A stretch of DNA of 64,000 nt from Natranaerobius thermophilus JW/NM-WN-LF (GCF_000020005.1 NC_010718.1:1555001-1619000); one strand, 5' to 3'. Shown: positions 44,427 through 54,759, numbered from the stretch's first letter. Translations and numbers: made by a program. Notes: generated by a model not told the origin, from the letters alone.

Positions 44427-46542
44427 AAATTTGCCCCCTTTCACCAAAAGCTTGTCTTCCCCCTTCTAATATATTCATACTTGTTTCTTTCCAGTCGAGC
44501 AAGTCCGAATCATCATTTACATTAACCAAACTATTTGTAAAAGGATTACCAATATAGGTGGTATAATAATTATTTTCATGTATTCTATAAACCGTTCTAT
44601 ATGGAAGAGTCCTTACAGCGATATTTGCATCATGCGTTGCAATAATTATTTTTTTCCCCATTTGTGCTCGTTCTTTAAGCTTAGGAACAATAACATTATT
44701 AATATAGTCATTACCCAAACTTTTTTCAGGTTCATCTAATAAATAAATATCTTTCTCATCAATCAATTCTTTATGTAATAAGAGCATTGAAGATTCTCCT
44801 TTCGATGGTTCATAAGGTTTGTTATTAATTGTAAAGTAGCGATTAAAAAGAATTAAGTCGTCAATATCTCTTATCTCCTCAATTTTAAACAATTCAGAAA
44901 TTATTTCAAATAAATTACTGCTATATAAGTTCTTTTTTATTTCAAAAATGTTCTTTGTAAATTCCTTTTGCGGCGTTTTATTAACATTCCTTAATGGGTT
45001 AAAATTAGCATCAGAAATATTTCCATCTTGCAATATTATTTCTGTTTTACAATACAGTTCTCCCTTTTCTCCTAAATTTCCGACATAAACATTTTGTGGT
45101 TCGGTTCTTTTTTGGATACAATTAACAATCTTATCAACATTTCTTTCAATGTTGATTCTATTACTAGCATATTCTTGAAATCCAGTTTTCATTGGCTTGC
45201 TTGGTGTGCCTGTTTTTTTAGATATTTCATCATTAAAAACTTTAATCAGATCATTAAACATTTCAGTTGCTTTAAAATCAATAAATGTTTCTTCTTTCTT
45301 TTCATTAATTGTTTTAGCTACACGATTCAAAATATCATTTAGTTCATCAAATAATTGTTTTGTTAAAACTTCCTTTAAAATTGTATTTCTTATAAAATTT
45401 AAAAAATTGTTTAGCCTGGTAGAAATATTATTGAACTCAGAAAGTTTTCTTTCTAACAGTTTAGAGTTTTTATAAGAGAAGTCTTTAATAGATATAGTTT
45501 TAGCTCTCTCATTAGTAATTTGATATGAAAAGTAATTAAGATAATTTGACACATTAGTAATATTTTTTTCAGATGCTGATTTTATTTGTTTTATTTCAGA
45601 ATAACAAGTTTCTATATTCAGATCCTCCAATTCAACATCAAAATTATCTCCTTTAATATCAAAAGTTTCTTCTAAATTCTCAGAGCTTGATTCAAAAACA
45701 CGAGTTTTCAAGCCAGTTGAATTATAATAATCTGATATTGCTCGCAATATCTCTGTTTTACCTGTTCCTTTGGAACCAAATAATATATTAATATCATTAA
45801 AGAAATTTAGGGTTATAGGTTCCTCTCTTCCAAAAGGGTATATAGTTATTTCTTCAGGTTTTTTTTGATCTAATAACGTATTAATTGTGGGTTCATCTTT
45901 TTCCAAAAGTAAGCAAAATTGCTCAAAGCTTTCAACGGGTAAACGAAGTTCAGGCAAATCTTTTGATATTTCGATATAATAATTCCAATCATCGATATCT
46001 GATCCATAAATTGATCTATGACCGTGGCTGATATAAATTCCTGCTGATATCGAATTAGTTGCTTCTTTAATAACCCTGTTTTTATTTTTAACATGTGTAT
46101 ATAATTTTTCTATATCATCATCTGTTAAGTTAGGTTTTTTTGCGTAGTAATGAACAATATAGATTGCGTCCATCTGATCAAAATAATGAACAGTATCACT
46201 AATAGATATTGCAAAATCATCCTCTTTTGTGTCTAGTAACAACTCATCAATTTGATTTGATAATAATTGAGCATTATTTGGATTAACAATTACAATCAAA
46301 TGTCCTCTCCTTCCATTTTCTTCTATATCTAACTCTATACCAGGCCATAATTGGCACGTTCCTTTTACTTTATTTACAAATTCATTATATTGTTCAATAT
46401 CAAAATGATTATGATTAGTAATAGCTAATATTTTAACATCTGTTGCTTTTATTATTTCTTCAAAACAAGTGGCATCAATATTTCTTTTATGTGAGTCCCC
46501 ACTCTTTGTTTTTTTAGTATGAGCGTGAATGTCAATTTTCAT
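44413..46542 (-). CDS. PHP-domain/ABC-type ATPase fusion (Ppl- or TrlF-like)
   Basis: 709 residues from ATG 46542 (AAAGGGGTG upstream). The N-terminal PHP phosphoesterase domain has its metal motifs HAH (residues 5-7), ITNHNHFD near 49, PGIELDI near 75 and YIVHYYAKK near 136. The ATPase follows with Walker A FGSKGTGKTEIL near 265, a long coiled-coil-like middle and LLDEPEKSLG with IATHDANIAV near the C-terminus, as in SMC/RecF-like proteins. PHP-ATPase fusions of this plan include the defence protein Ppl and TrlF-type proteins. It would be a nuclease or phosphatase gated by ATP. Partner gene overlaps its end. Confidence 0.75.
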   Translation of the reverse strand: MKIDIHAHTKKTKSGDSHKRNIDATCFEEIIKATDVKILAITNHNHFDIEQYNEFVNKVKGTCQLWPGIELDIEENGRRGHLIVIVNPNNAQLLSNQIDELLLDTKEDDFAISISDTVHYFDQMDAIYIVHYYAKKPNLTDDDIEKLYTHVKNKNRVIKEATNSISAGIYISHGHRSIYGSDIDDWNYYIEISKDLPELRLPVESFEQFCLLLEKDEPTINTLLDQKKPEEITIYPFGREEPITLNFFNDINILFGSKGTGKTEILRAISDYYNSTGLKTRVFESSSENLEETFDIKGDNFDVELEDLNIETCYSEIKQIKSASEKNITNVSNYLNYFSYQITNERAKTISIKDFSYKNSKLLERKLSEFNNISTRLNNFLNFIRNTILKEVLTKQLFDELNDILNRVAKTINEKKEETFIDFKATEMFNDLIKVFNDEISKKTGTPSKPMKTGFQEYASNRINIERNVDKIVNCIQKRTEPQNVYVGNLGEKGELYCKTEIILQDGNISDANFNPLRNVNKTPQKEFTKNIFEIKKNLYSSNLFEIISELFKIEEIRDIDDLILFNRYFTINNKPYEPSKGESSMLLLHKELIDEKDIYLLDEPEKSLGNDYINNVIVPKLKERAQMGKKIIIATHDANIAVRTLPYRTVYRIHENNYYTTYIGNPFTNSLVNVNDDSDLLDWKETSMNILEGGRQAFGERGQIYGSL

Positions 46543-46693
46543 ATAAATCACCCCTTTCATTATAGGCAGACATAAACTTCTTTCATTTTTTCAACTAAAA
46601 GGTTGTCCTAATATTATAAGTTTCAACACAGACAAGATTTGATAAATATTTCTCTGTAAATCAATGCTAGTCCAACGAATACTCGTATTCATT

Positions 46694-48829
46694 TTATAGC
46701 TTAATTTCCTTAATCTTTTTATTTTCTAAAAAAGTCTTAACCCCTTCAATATCTACAAGGTGTGCTATATGCATTTTATCTTGTAAATCTTTAGGTAAAT
46801 ATGGACTGAATTTTGATTTGAACTTTTCTTGCTCTAATGTAAAATCAAGTAAATATTCTGGTCGCCAATCTGTTTCTTTTATATCTTGTAAAACCCCTGG
46901 TAAATCAATACCACCTTCAATGTTAATCCTACCAATTCCATCAATCTCTTTTATATTCACATTATAAGATCGTAAAATCCATGCCAAAGTTTGAAATATT
47001 TTTGTTCCAGTATAGGTTTCAAATAAGATTTCATCACCATTATTCCAAATTACTCGTTCGTTTGGTTTTATATTGTATAACTCAAAAGGTTTTCTCTGTT
47101 CTTCTAAGTGGTTTTGAGCCATATTATCAATAAACTCGAAGTTTTTCCTTTCACACAGTATTTTGTGCATTCTTTCAGGTATTTTGGGATTTAATATAAA
47201 ACCTCCTCCAGAGTATTTAGGAGGTTTTCCGTCAACAGCTTTAGCTACATAAATAATATCACGCTCAATATCGATATTTTTTATAGTCCATAATTGTCCT
47301 GCCAATATAATATTGTCACCTTCAGATACCATTAAACTTTTGTCTATACTTCCAATTTTTCTGATACCTTCCCGCACTTCAAATTCTTCTTGAGTCATAA
47401 AAACAGCATAGAATTCTTTACCCCTCAATAATCTTTCCCCTTCTAGTCCTACAATTAATTCAGCACTATTTCTAATTAACTGCAAAAAGTCGTTTTCTAT
47501 CATGTAATTAATAACATGATTAATATCTTCTTCTTTTAGTTTATAAAAAGCTGCATTTGCTTTGATATTATCTATAAGTGGATCAAGTCTAACTCCATTT
47601 GCTTCGTGGCAAATAGAAATAATTTGATGGAATAAAATATCTAAAGGTAAAGGATATTCCGTTGCTGGCTCAATCCACTTTTCTAATAATAAATCAATTA
47701 CTGCTAAAGATTGAACTAGACTATCATTAGTTGTACTATATACTTGTAAAACCTGATTTGTTCCAAGCTTTCTACCAGATCTACCTAACCTCTGTTTTAA
47801 AGAAGAAACGGTATGCGTATCATCAATTTGAACAACATAATCAATAGCTCCAATATCAATACCTAATTCAAGGGAACTAGTGGTTACTACACTTTTGGGT
47901 GATTTAGAATTGGCCATAGTTTTTTCTACATATTCTCTTTCTTTCTTATCTATAGAAGAGTGATGAGCAAGATAAAGTTCTGTATTAACTTCTCTATTTG
48001 CTAGACGATTTAAATAAAGTGTTGTTTCTTCTACTTCGGCACGGCTATTACAGAAAATTAAGGAATGTACATTCTTAGTTAATTCTCTAAGGTCTTGATA
48101 TAAATCAATAGGTTTCTTATAGTCTTTTCCTTTATCGAAATGCATTAAACTAAGTAATAAATCCTTGTCGTCTTCATTAGAATCTATTATTTCAACATTT
48201 TTAATATCATTATAGTTAATCCATTCTTTTATTAATTTAAAATTGTTTAGAGTTGCTGAAAGTGCGAAGTATCTAGGTTTTTCTTTTATGTAATTCTCTA
48301 ACCGAGAAAGTAAGGAACGTAAATGTACTCCCCTTTCATTATCTAAAAAAGCATGTAATTCATCTATAATGATAAATTCTATATCACTAAGAATGTAATT
48401 TAGCTCATTTGTTCGATTAATAAATAAACTTTCTATTGATTCTGGGGTAATTTGAAGAATCCCAGCAGGATTTTTTGTTAACTGTTTCTTTTTATTTTGG
48501 TTTACATCTCCGTGCCAACGATGAATAGGAATATATGATTTTTCACAAAGTTTAATAATACGCTCAAACTGATCATTAATTAAAGCTTTAAGGGGAGAAA
48601 TATATAGTATTTTTAAATCTTTGGTTGCATCTTTTTCTATTTGGCTCAAAATTGGTAAAAAGACGGCTTCTGTCTTTCCTGATGCAGTTCCAGAAGAAAC
48701 AACAACATCTTTATTAGTGTTCATAACAATAGGTATGGTTTTATCTTGAACAGGAGTGAATTCATCCCAACCCATTTCCCATATTTTCTTTTGCATTCTT
48801 TCAGACAATAAATAAAATGTCTCGCTCAA
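46694..48829 (-). CDS. sngC: Lhr-like DEAD/DEAH helicase, Shango SngC-like
   Basis: Superfamily 2 helicase of 711 residues. Q-motif region FTPVQDKTIPIV, motif I SSGTASGKTEA near 44, motif II IIDELHAF near 150, SATL near 197, and the second RecA domain with TTSSLELGIDIGAIDYVVQ and QRLGRSGRK near 365. The C-terminal 330 residues resemble the winged-helix parts of Lhr/BrxHI helicases. TTG start. It is third in the run TerB protein, ATPase, helicase, which is the gene set of the Shango defence system. BREX BrxHI is the closest alternative, but no other BREX genes are here. Confidence 0.75.
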   Translation of the reverse strand: MSETFYLLSERMQKKIWEMGWDEFTPVQDKTIPIVMNTNKDVVVSSGTASGKTEAVFLPILSQIEKDATKDLKILYISPLKALINDQFERIIKLCEKSYIPIHRWHGDVNQNKKKQLTKNPAGILQITPESIESLFINRTNELNYILSDIEFIIIDELHAFLDNERGVHLRSLLSRLENYIKEKPRYFALSATLNNFKLIKEWINYNDIKNVEIIDSNEDDKDLLLSLMHFDKGKDYKKPIDLYQDLRELTKNVHSLIFCNSRAEVEETTLYLNRLANREVNTELYLAHHSSIDKKEREYVEKTMANSKSPKSVVTTSSLELGIDIGAIDYVVQIDDTHTVSSLKQRLGRSGRKLGTNQVLQVYSTTNDSLVQSLAVIDLLLEKWIEPATEYPLPLDILFHQIISICHEANGVRLDPLIDNIKANAAFYKLKEEDINHVINYMIENDFLQLIRNSAELIVGLEGERLLRGKEFYAVFMTQEEFEVREGIRKIGSIDKSLMVSEGDNIILAGQLWTIKNIDIERDIIYVAKAVDGKPPKYSGGGFILNPKIPERMHKILCERKNFEFIDNMAQNHLEEQRKPFELYNIKPNERVIWNNGDEILFETYTGTKIFQTLAWILRSYNVNIKEIDGIGRINIEGGIDLPGVLQDIKETDWRPEYLLDFTLEQEKFKSKFSPYLPKDLQDKMHIAHLVDIEGVKTFLENKKIKEIKL

Positions 48830-48840
48830 GCCTTAACCTC

Positions 48841-50172
48841 CTAATAGCTTTCTTTTTTAAAACGGTTATTCAAATCAGTAGTTTGATTAGTCATTGAAGT
48901 TTCTTGAGAAGTTTCCATATTAATTTCGCCAAATAGTTTAGCCCTATCTATGTTTGGATTTTCATATAAAATATTTAACCTGCTAATAAATCCTTTGATA
49001 ATATCACCTATAATCACATATTTTTCTGCACCTGGCATTTCGTAATATTTATTTAGATAATTCTTGATTTCTTCATCTGAAACTATGGGATTGTATTTGT
49101 AATGTGCTGCATGAATATCTCTTAAGTTCATTAGTAAAGCTAAAGTTTCATTTGCAGATATAGGTTTCAATTTGATAACTGGTTCTTTCAAATCTTGAAA
49201 TTCTGCATCTTGAAAACCAGGTCTTAATCTTCTTTGCAGAGCTCTATAGCTATATATACCACGCCTCTCATCTTCTAAAAATTCTGGTGTTCCACTGAAT
49301 GTGATATATAAATTTTCTACATCTCCTTGAAATATATCATTATAAATAGTTAAAATCATTTCATAATTCTTATTTCTTGCTAATGAGTGAGTAATTTTAT
49401 ATAGGTTTACTGCTTCATCAAGATTAATAACCAAACCCGAATATCCAATTTGGTTGACAAATTTGGCTATCACCTTTAGATAACCATAATAATTGTCATC
49501 ATTTATTATTTCTCTAATACCTAAGTCATTTTTTGCATCTGTTTTAGTTGTATATTCTCCTCTAATCCAACGTAAAACAGCTCTTTTTTGATCTTGATTT
49601 TTTTCAATAAAACTACGATAGTAAATATTTAATACCCTAGCAAAGTCATAACCTCCTGTTAATTCATCCATGTTGGAAACGATATGTTCTATTTTTGTTT
49701 CAACATCTCTATTAAAATCTTTATTTTCTAAATCTATCTTTTCATAACCTCTAGCTTCAACTACTTGTTCTTGTATATTAAATATCCATTGATCTAAAAT
49801 ATTTGTTAATGCATTTCCTTCTGGAGCACTTTTAGTTGATAAATTTTTCATCAATTCATTATATAAAGCAAGAGCTTGACCATCGTTTCCATATAAGCGA
49901 CGATCAGGACTGAAATCGGCTTGTGCTACTACAAAGTTTTCCTTTAAGCCTACTTGTTTAATATAAGCTTGCATAAAACTTTTACCAGTTCCAAAATCAC
50001 CTATAAAAAATTTAATCAATGAGTTTCCATTACTTACTTCATCTAAATCAAGTTCTATTTGTTTCATTTCCTTTTCTCTTCCGATAATAATATACTGTAA
50101 TCCTCTATTTGGAACTACTCCTGCAGATAGAGATTTTAATATAGCTGTGGAGTCTCTTTTTCTGATTTTCAC
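48841..50172 (-). CDS. sngB: DUF2791/BrxD-like P-loop ATPase, Shango SngB-like
   Basis: 443 residues. Typical opening SLSAGVVPNRGLQYIIIGREKE, Walker A GDFGTGKSFMQAY near residue 58, Walker B LVINLDEAVNLYK near 248 and sensor FSGTPEFLED near 295 are those of the BrxD/DUF2791 ATPases. The start is GTG 50172, sharing its G with the stop TAG of the TerB gene, so the two are coupled. It ends 11 bases before the helicase gene. A DUF2791 ATPase with an Lhr helicase and a TerB protein is what defines Shango, as far as I know. Confidence 0.78.
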   Translation of the reverse strand: MKIRKRDSTAILKSLSAGVVPNRGLQYIIIGREKEMKQIELDLDEVSNGNSLIKFFIGDFGTGKSFMQAYIKQVGLKENFVVAQADFSPDRRLYGNDGQALALYNELMKNLSTKSAPEGNALTNILDQWIFNIQEQVVEARGYEKIDLENKDFNRDVETKIEHIVSNMDELTGGYDFARVLNIYYRSFIEKNQDQKRAVLRWIRGEYTTKTDAKNDLGIREIINDDNYYGYLKVIAKFVNQIGYSGLVINLDEAVNLYKITHSLARNKNYEMILTIYNDIFQGDVENLYITFSGTPEFLEDERRGIYSYRALQRRLRPGFQDAEFQDLKEPVIKLKPISANETLALLMNLRDIHAAHYKYNPIVSDEEIKNYLNKYYEMPGAEKYVIIGDIIKGFISRLNILYENPNIDRAKLFGEINMETSQETSMTNQTTDLNNRFKKESY

Positions 50173-52121
50173 TATTCTTCCTCCTCTTTGAGAGTTTCTA
50201 CTAACTCTTCAAAATCTTCGTTAATTATAAAATGCTCTCCTCTTTGCTCAAGAATCACATCTCCTAGTATTTCATCTGATTTTTCGTTTAGTTTTGAAAT
50301 AAACACTCCAGTAGTAACACCTATATCCCTTAAAAAATTATTAACTTCTTCTATGATCAGCTGTCCATCCTCAAATAATCTTTTTAATAGTAGTCTTTCA
50401 TTTTCTGTAAGCTCACTAATGAACTTTTTTAAATCCAGGTCCTCTTCAAATATTTCAGGTTCTTCAAAAATATCTTTCTTGTTCTTACCTTCTTTATCTT
50501 CTGTTGATTCCTCTATTGCATCAACTTCATCTTCTACATTTTCTTGGAATTGGTTAATAAAACTTTCGTGATTTAATTTTATCTCCTTTGCTTCATTTTC
50601 ATCTAGTTGAATTTTTTCTCTATTAGTAGATTTATGAAGCTCCGTACTATGTTCGTTATTTTTTGGTATTTCGCTACCATAATTTTCGGATTTCTCTTTT
50701 TCTTTCTTAGCATGTTTAAAACGACTAGGTACTTCATTTTCTTCCTCTTTAACTTTGTTTATGTCTTCCTTTGATAGATGATCTAATAGTCTGTTTTTAA
50801 AGCCTTCTGGAAGTACTTGCTCTTCTACTTTAATTTGCCTCTTTTCGCCACTTAGCTTCCTAGCAACGTTTTCAGATAATCTGAATAGAGCTGTTATTTC
50901 ATTAAATAAATATTGTGTAGGAACCATTTCCTTATATTCAACATCATATTGATAAACTCTCCTTCTTACTACAGCACTATTGAATAAATAACGTTTTTCT
51001 TGCCATACTTTTTCCTCAAACCACGCTTCTTCTAAATCTTGACCTTCTTCTTTGTTTTCTTCTTGAAATAATTTTAGAGCTTTTTTGAAAGTTGTATATA
51101 CTTTCTTCTTGTTATTTTTAAAGAATTTAGTTTCATTGTATCTTTGTATTATTGAGTTCCATTGGTTCATTGAAATTTTACTAATATCGTCTTTATGCTT
51201 TTTGAATGTTTTGTAAAATTTTTCATAAGGGTTTCGGCTTCTTCTGGTATATGTCCCCCAACTTTGAGCTAATTCTTTTTCATCCAGCTCTATTAACATA
51301 TCATGAATCCAAGTAGGTAAATAATTATTTATCTTTGGTACTCTATCTTTATATGCTTCATACAATTGAACCATCATGCTAACATTAAATGCAGCATTTA
51401 AATTGAAAGTGTAATTGATCAGTTCATAAGTAAACAAAATTATATAGCTCAAATCAGTGTCTAGGAAATTACCTTTTACAACCTGTTCACGCCAGTAAAA
51501 ATACCACTGTTTTTGATTTTCATCTAAAGACTCAAATGTAGTCCAATATTTATATAAAGGCACAAATTCTGTCTCAAACCCAGGAGTTGATTTATATTTT
51601 AGTGAGTCTTTAACAAATTTTTCATCGCCTAAACCTTCTATTCTGACTGTTACCCTAATCTCATTATCCTGACTATGGTTGTCACCTTGTTTGTCTTTTG
51701 AAAGGCGTTCAATTTCATTTTTAATAAAATCTGGTGTTTCCAAATCTGCATACTCAGGCAAGATTATATCCTCTTCATTATAGGTTAATTTATTATCAGA
51801 CTTCTTTGGTTTGTTCTGGGGGACAGTTTCAATTTGCATTTTTTCTTTAGTTAAAGGATTTTTATGTTGAGCTTTTTGCGGAGTACTATAATCAACTTTT
51901 TGTGTTTGTGAATGAGTTTTAATAATGGCATTTATCTTTTTCAGTAATTTATATAGACCAAAGCCTATTATAGCAAAAAAAATAGATATAATAATTTCTC
52001 CATCAATCAAGCCAAACAAGACGAAGAGTCCGACAGATATCATCAATAAATATATTGTTATTTTTACAGGGTATTTCAATAATTTTGTCCACACGTCATT
52101 TACCCCCTCAAAAGTTAACAA
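50172..52121 (-). CDS. sngA: TerB-domain membrane protein, Shango SngA-like
   Basis: 649 residues. Two close transmembrane helices (about residues 20-38 and 43-60) anchor the protein; a charged region follows, then a TerB-N type domain (about 185-400: GFETEFVPLYKYWTTFESLDENQKQWYFYWR starts it and has the conserved W and Y) and, after a highly charged linker (about 470-560), a C-terminal TerB-C-like domain (LTENERLLLKRLFED). ATG near AGGGGG. It opens the three-gene Shango-like unit, so membrane anchoring may place the sensor at the envelope. A further gene upstream (52229) has been broken by an IS. Confidence 0.75.
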   Translation of the reverse strand: MLTFEGVNDVWTKLLKYPVKITIYLLMISVGLFVLFGLIDGEIIISIFFAIIGFGLYKLLKKINAIIKTHSQTQKVDYSTPQKAQHKNPLTKEKMQIETVPQNKPKKSDNKLTYNEEDIILPEYADLETPDFIKNEIERLSKDKQGDNHSQDNEIRVTVRIEGLGDEKFVKDSLKYKSTPGFETEFVPLYKYWTTFESLDENQKQWYFYWREQVVKGNFLDTDLSYIILFTYELINYTFNLNAAFNVSMMVQLYEAYKDRVPKINNYLPTWIHDMLIELDEKELAQSWGTYTRRSRNPYEKFYKTFKKHKDDISKISMNQWNSIIQRYNETKFFKNNKKKVYTTFKKALKLFQEENKEEGQDLEEAWFEEKVWQEKRYLFNSAVVRRRVYQYDVEYKEMVPTQYLFNEITALFRLSENVARKLSGEKRQIKVEEQVLPEGFKNRLLDHLSKEDINKVKEEENEVPSRFKHAKKEKEKSENYGSEIPKNNEHSTELHKSTNREKIQLDENEAKEIKLNHESFINQFQENVEDEVDAIEESTEDKEGKNKKDIFEEPEIFEEDLDLKKFISELTENERLLLKRLFEDGQLIIEEVNNFLRDIGVTTGVFISKLNEKSDEILGDVILEQRGEHFIINEDFEELVETLKEEEE

Positions 52122-52228
52122 ATATGATCTTAAAGTTATGATTTTAATATTTTTTCTCTATTCACTTTAAATGTAAAAAAAAGTAACTATAAACATATCA
52201 TTACAACAATTTTAAAAGAGGAATAATT

Positions 52229-53371
52229 TTATCTATCCATGGTGTTAGTTTTGATTTTATAGGACGCTAAATGCTTATATATATGATATATTCCATCTAG
52301 AACATGAAAAAAATCATTATACCAGTTTTCCATTTCTTCAAAGTTTAATTTGATATTATAATCTTCAGTTTGATTATCCATTTCAGTTGGTAGAAGATTT
52401 GTATAAATAACTTCAATCCCATTAAATATTTCTTGTAATTCTGCATTTTCTTTAATATTATTTTCTGAAAAATCTAGAGAATTTAGTAAATAAGAACAAT
52501 AATCTATACATAATTGTACTCTTTTATTAATTAAATCGGTGGCTGAATTAATATATTCTTGAGTAATATTTAAACCTACTGTATCTTCTTTGTTTTGTAT
52601 TAATTCTTCAAGGTATTTAAATTGTATAACATGAGAAATGTAATTGTAACATTCACTTAACTTGAACATTATTTTTTCAGTATAATTTAGGTCAGGGATA
52701 GAAGTTGTCCATTTTTCTAAATTCAGCTTTTTAATTAAGCTATCTTCAAGATAAACTGGCATCATTAAATCTAGGAAAGATAATTTATTGTTATTATTAC
52801 CTTCTAACACTCTGTATAATGGGAATGAATACATAACTGAATTCAAAATTTTACCACATTCTAATATAATAACATTAATTTTTGTGTAATTTTGTTCTAA
52901 ATATAGCTTTTTAAAGTCAAATTGTTCTTCTATTTTAAAAGCGTTTTGTAAAGCATTGAATATATCTTTTAATATTTTTTCTTCATTTAAAAATATATTT
53001 TTATAATCTACGATTAATATATTGTTAAGCCCATTCTGATTTTTAACAAGATTTGTTTCTAAATCTCTATTTTTTAGTTCATTAACTAAACTACTATGAA
53101 GTCTTTTCTCAATATTTCTCATTTCTTTATATACACTATTTTCTATCTTTTGATATGGCTTGAATTTGTCATTAGCAAATTTTTTCCATAAAAGCGAAGT
53201 TAAATGATAAAATCTCCTTTCTTCTTTTTCTAAACGATTTAATTCATCTTCACTAACATAATTCATGAAATGTTTTCTAAATTCATTTTGTAATTTTGGT
53301 AGTAGTATTAAGGCATCATATAAGCATTGTATAGACCTATAAATATCATTAGAGGAATAATATATGTTCTT
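52229..53371 (-). pseudogene. Unknown protein, C-terminal part, cut by IS copy 2
   Basis: An ATG at 53266 gives 345 residues, but the frame is open another 35 codons up to the IS boundary (reading KNIYYSSNDIYRSIQCLYDALILLPKL), so the gene once began beyond the IS. The 41-residue frame at 54634-54759 on the other side is the probable N-terminus: both sides share AAAGAA at the junction and the frames join there. No ribosome site precedes ATG 53266. The protein is helical, with no motif I recognise. It lies 107 bases before the Shango-like sngA on the same strand. Confidence 0.65.
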
Positions 53372-53413
53372 TTTGGACTTAGGTCAAAATTTTGGACACC
53401 AAAAAGTTAAGTA

Positions 53414-54295
53414 TTAAGCAGATTGCTTTGCTAGATCCTCAACATGTTGAGGAGTTAAAAACTCCAAACTTCCATGGATTCTTGTTCTGTTGTACCAGCT
53501 CTCAATGAACCTAAATAGAGCAATTTCAGCCGATTTGAAGTCTAAGTACTTAACATGGTTAACTTCTTCCTTTTTCAAAGTAGCATGAAATGATTCGATA
53601 TGTGCATTGTCATAAGGGCAGCCTTTTCTGCTAAATGATTGCTTGATCCCTTTGTACCTTAAAAAACGCTTAAAGTCATCGCTAGTGTACTGGGTACCTA
53701 GATCACTATGTAGAATAAGTCCATTGCCAGGTTTCTGTGTATCATAAGCATTTTTAACAGCTTTAATAACTAAATCTGTTGTCATGGTCTTGCTAAAAGA
53801 GTATCCAACAATTTTATGGGTGTGTAAATCCATTACAGAGGCTAAGTAGCACCAGCCGTCTTTAACAGTATCAATGTATGTAATATCAGTAACCCACTTT
53901 TGATTGACAAATGTAGTTGAAAAGTCTTGTTTTAGGAGATTCTCTCGTTCGACTACTTTTTCTCTACTAGGATAAGGCCGATATTTTTTCCTGACAATTG
54001 ATTTGATACCCTCTTTTCTCATTAATCGTTGGACTCTTTTTAAGCTGACTTTGTATCCTTTATTGATTAGCACAGCGTGGATCTTTGGTGCACCATATCG
54101 CTTTTTACTGTTTTTATGAATTTGAGTTATTTGATCTAATAGTTCTCTGTTTTCTTTGTCACGATTAGATTCAACTCGATTTATTGTTTCGTAATAAGTA
54201 CTTCTCGGAAAGTCTAGAGCATCACAAATAGCTTTGATAGTATGCTCGTCCTTTTGTTCTTTTATAAATTCAGTAAGCTCTGTATTGTCTACTTT
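53414..54295 (-). CDS. IS3-family transposase OrfB (copy 2)
   Basis: About 293 codons entered by a -1 shift from orfA at AAAAAG (54297-54292). After HTH_21 (KAICDALDFPRSTYYE to KKRYGAPKIHAVL) comes the rve/DDE integrase core: D in WVTDITYID, D in LHSDLGTQY and E in HIESFHATLKKEE, all present. The first ATG, 54073, would give only 219 residues and lose the N-terminal HTH. The enzyme cuts and joins the IS ends through a circular intermediate. Confidence 0.92.
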   Translation of the reverse strand, partial: KVDNTELTEFIKEQKDEHTIKAICDALDFPRSTYYETINRVESNRDKENRELLDQITQIHKNSKKRYGAPKIHAVLINKGYKVSLKRVQRLMRKEGIKSIVRKKYRPYPSREKVVERENLLKQDFSTTFVNQKWVTDITYIDTVKDGWCYLASVMDLHTHKIVGYSFSKTMTTDLVIKAVKNAYDTQKPGNGLILHSDLGTQYTSDDFKRFLRYKGIKQSFSRKGCPYDNAHIESFHATLKKEEVNHVKYLDFKSAEIALFRFIESWYNRTRIHGSLEFLTPQHVEDLAKQSA

Positions 54296-54567
54296 TTGGC
54301 GAATATGGTCATAGCCTTTTTTAAGATTTCATTCTCCTCTTTCAAGCGAGCCATTTCTTTTTGCATTTCTTCCACATCTTTTGAAGTGGCTCCCTCACTG
54401 CCAGATTGTTGGTTTGGAGAGAAATCTTTGATCCATTTATAAATAGTAACCTCTGTCACACCATATTCGCTAGACAAATCCTTCACAGAACTACCTGAAT
54501 TATATAAATCTACAATTGTTCTTTTGAAGTCTTCATTATATCTCTTATTACTCATTACTGGACACAT
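54289..54567 (-). CDS. IS3-family transposase OrfA (copy 2)
   Basis: 92 residues, HTH_Tnp_1 plus coiled coil, identical to OrfA of copy 3. It ends in GCC-AAA-AAG-TAG, whose A5G run is the slip site for OrfAB. Confidence 0.92.
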   Translation of the reverse strand: MCPVMSNKRYNEDFKRTIVDLYNSGSSVKDLSSEYGVTEVTIYKWIKDFSPNQQSGSEGATSKDVEEMQKEMARLKEENEILKKAMTIFAKK

Positions 54568-54633
54568 CCTTTCGTTATTAATATTGTAAGTGACTTAACC
54601 ATGATGTGTCCAAGAATTTATACTAACACCACC

Positions 54634-54759
54634 CTATTTCTTTGAAAGCTTCTTAACAGCTGATGCATTTCTAGTACTATTTTGCATTGCATAAATTAAC
54701 TTAGGTAATTCTTTTATTAGACCTTGAACGCCAATATTTTTTATTTCAGATGTATCCAT
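54634..54759 (-). pseudogene. N-terminal fragment of the IS-split gene (41 codons)
   Basis: ATG 54759 reads MDTSEIKNIGVQGLIKELPK to NASAVKKLSKK and stops at 54634, three bases from IS copy 2. If IS copy 3 and one CTA duplication are removed, an AAAGGAAG (from 56031-56038) falls 10 bases before this ATG, so the start is genuine. Reading across copy 2 at the shared AAAGAA continues in frame into 52229-53371 (LSK-NIYYSS), giving about 420 residues. Alternatively it was always a 41-residue protein. Confidence 0.55.

Larger units (their letters stand above)
53374..54631 (-). mobile_element. IS3-family (IS150-like) element, copy 2, complete
   Basis: 1258 bp with the same ends as copies 1 and 3 (TGGACTTAGG on the left, ACTAACACCA on the right). 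Nearly identical to copy 3, so it is recent. Unlike the other two it has no 3-bp duplication (TTT on the left, CCC on the right), which points to recombination between IS copies or a deletion next to the element after insertion. Confidence 0.93.

Noticed and set aside
45094-45475. + strand frames inside the PHP-ATPase gene
   Set aside because: Low-complexity shadows opposite a supported coding region.
46694-50172. BREX system
   Set aside because: The ATPase and helicase resemble BrxD and BrxHI, but there is no PglX methyltransferase, PglZ phosphatase, BrxC or Lon-like gene; the TerB partner fits Shango.
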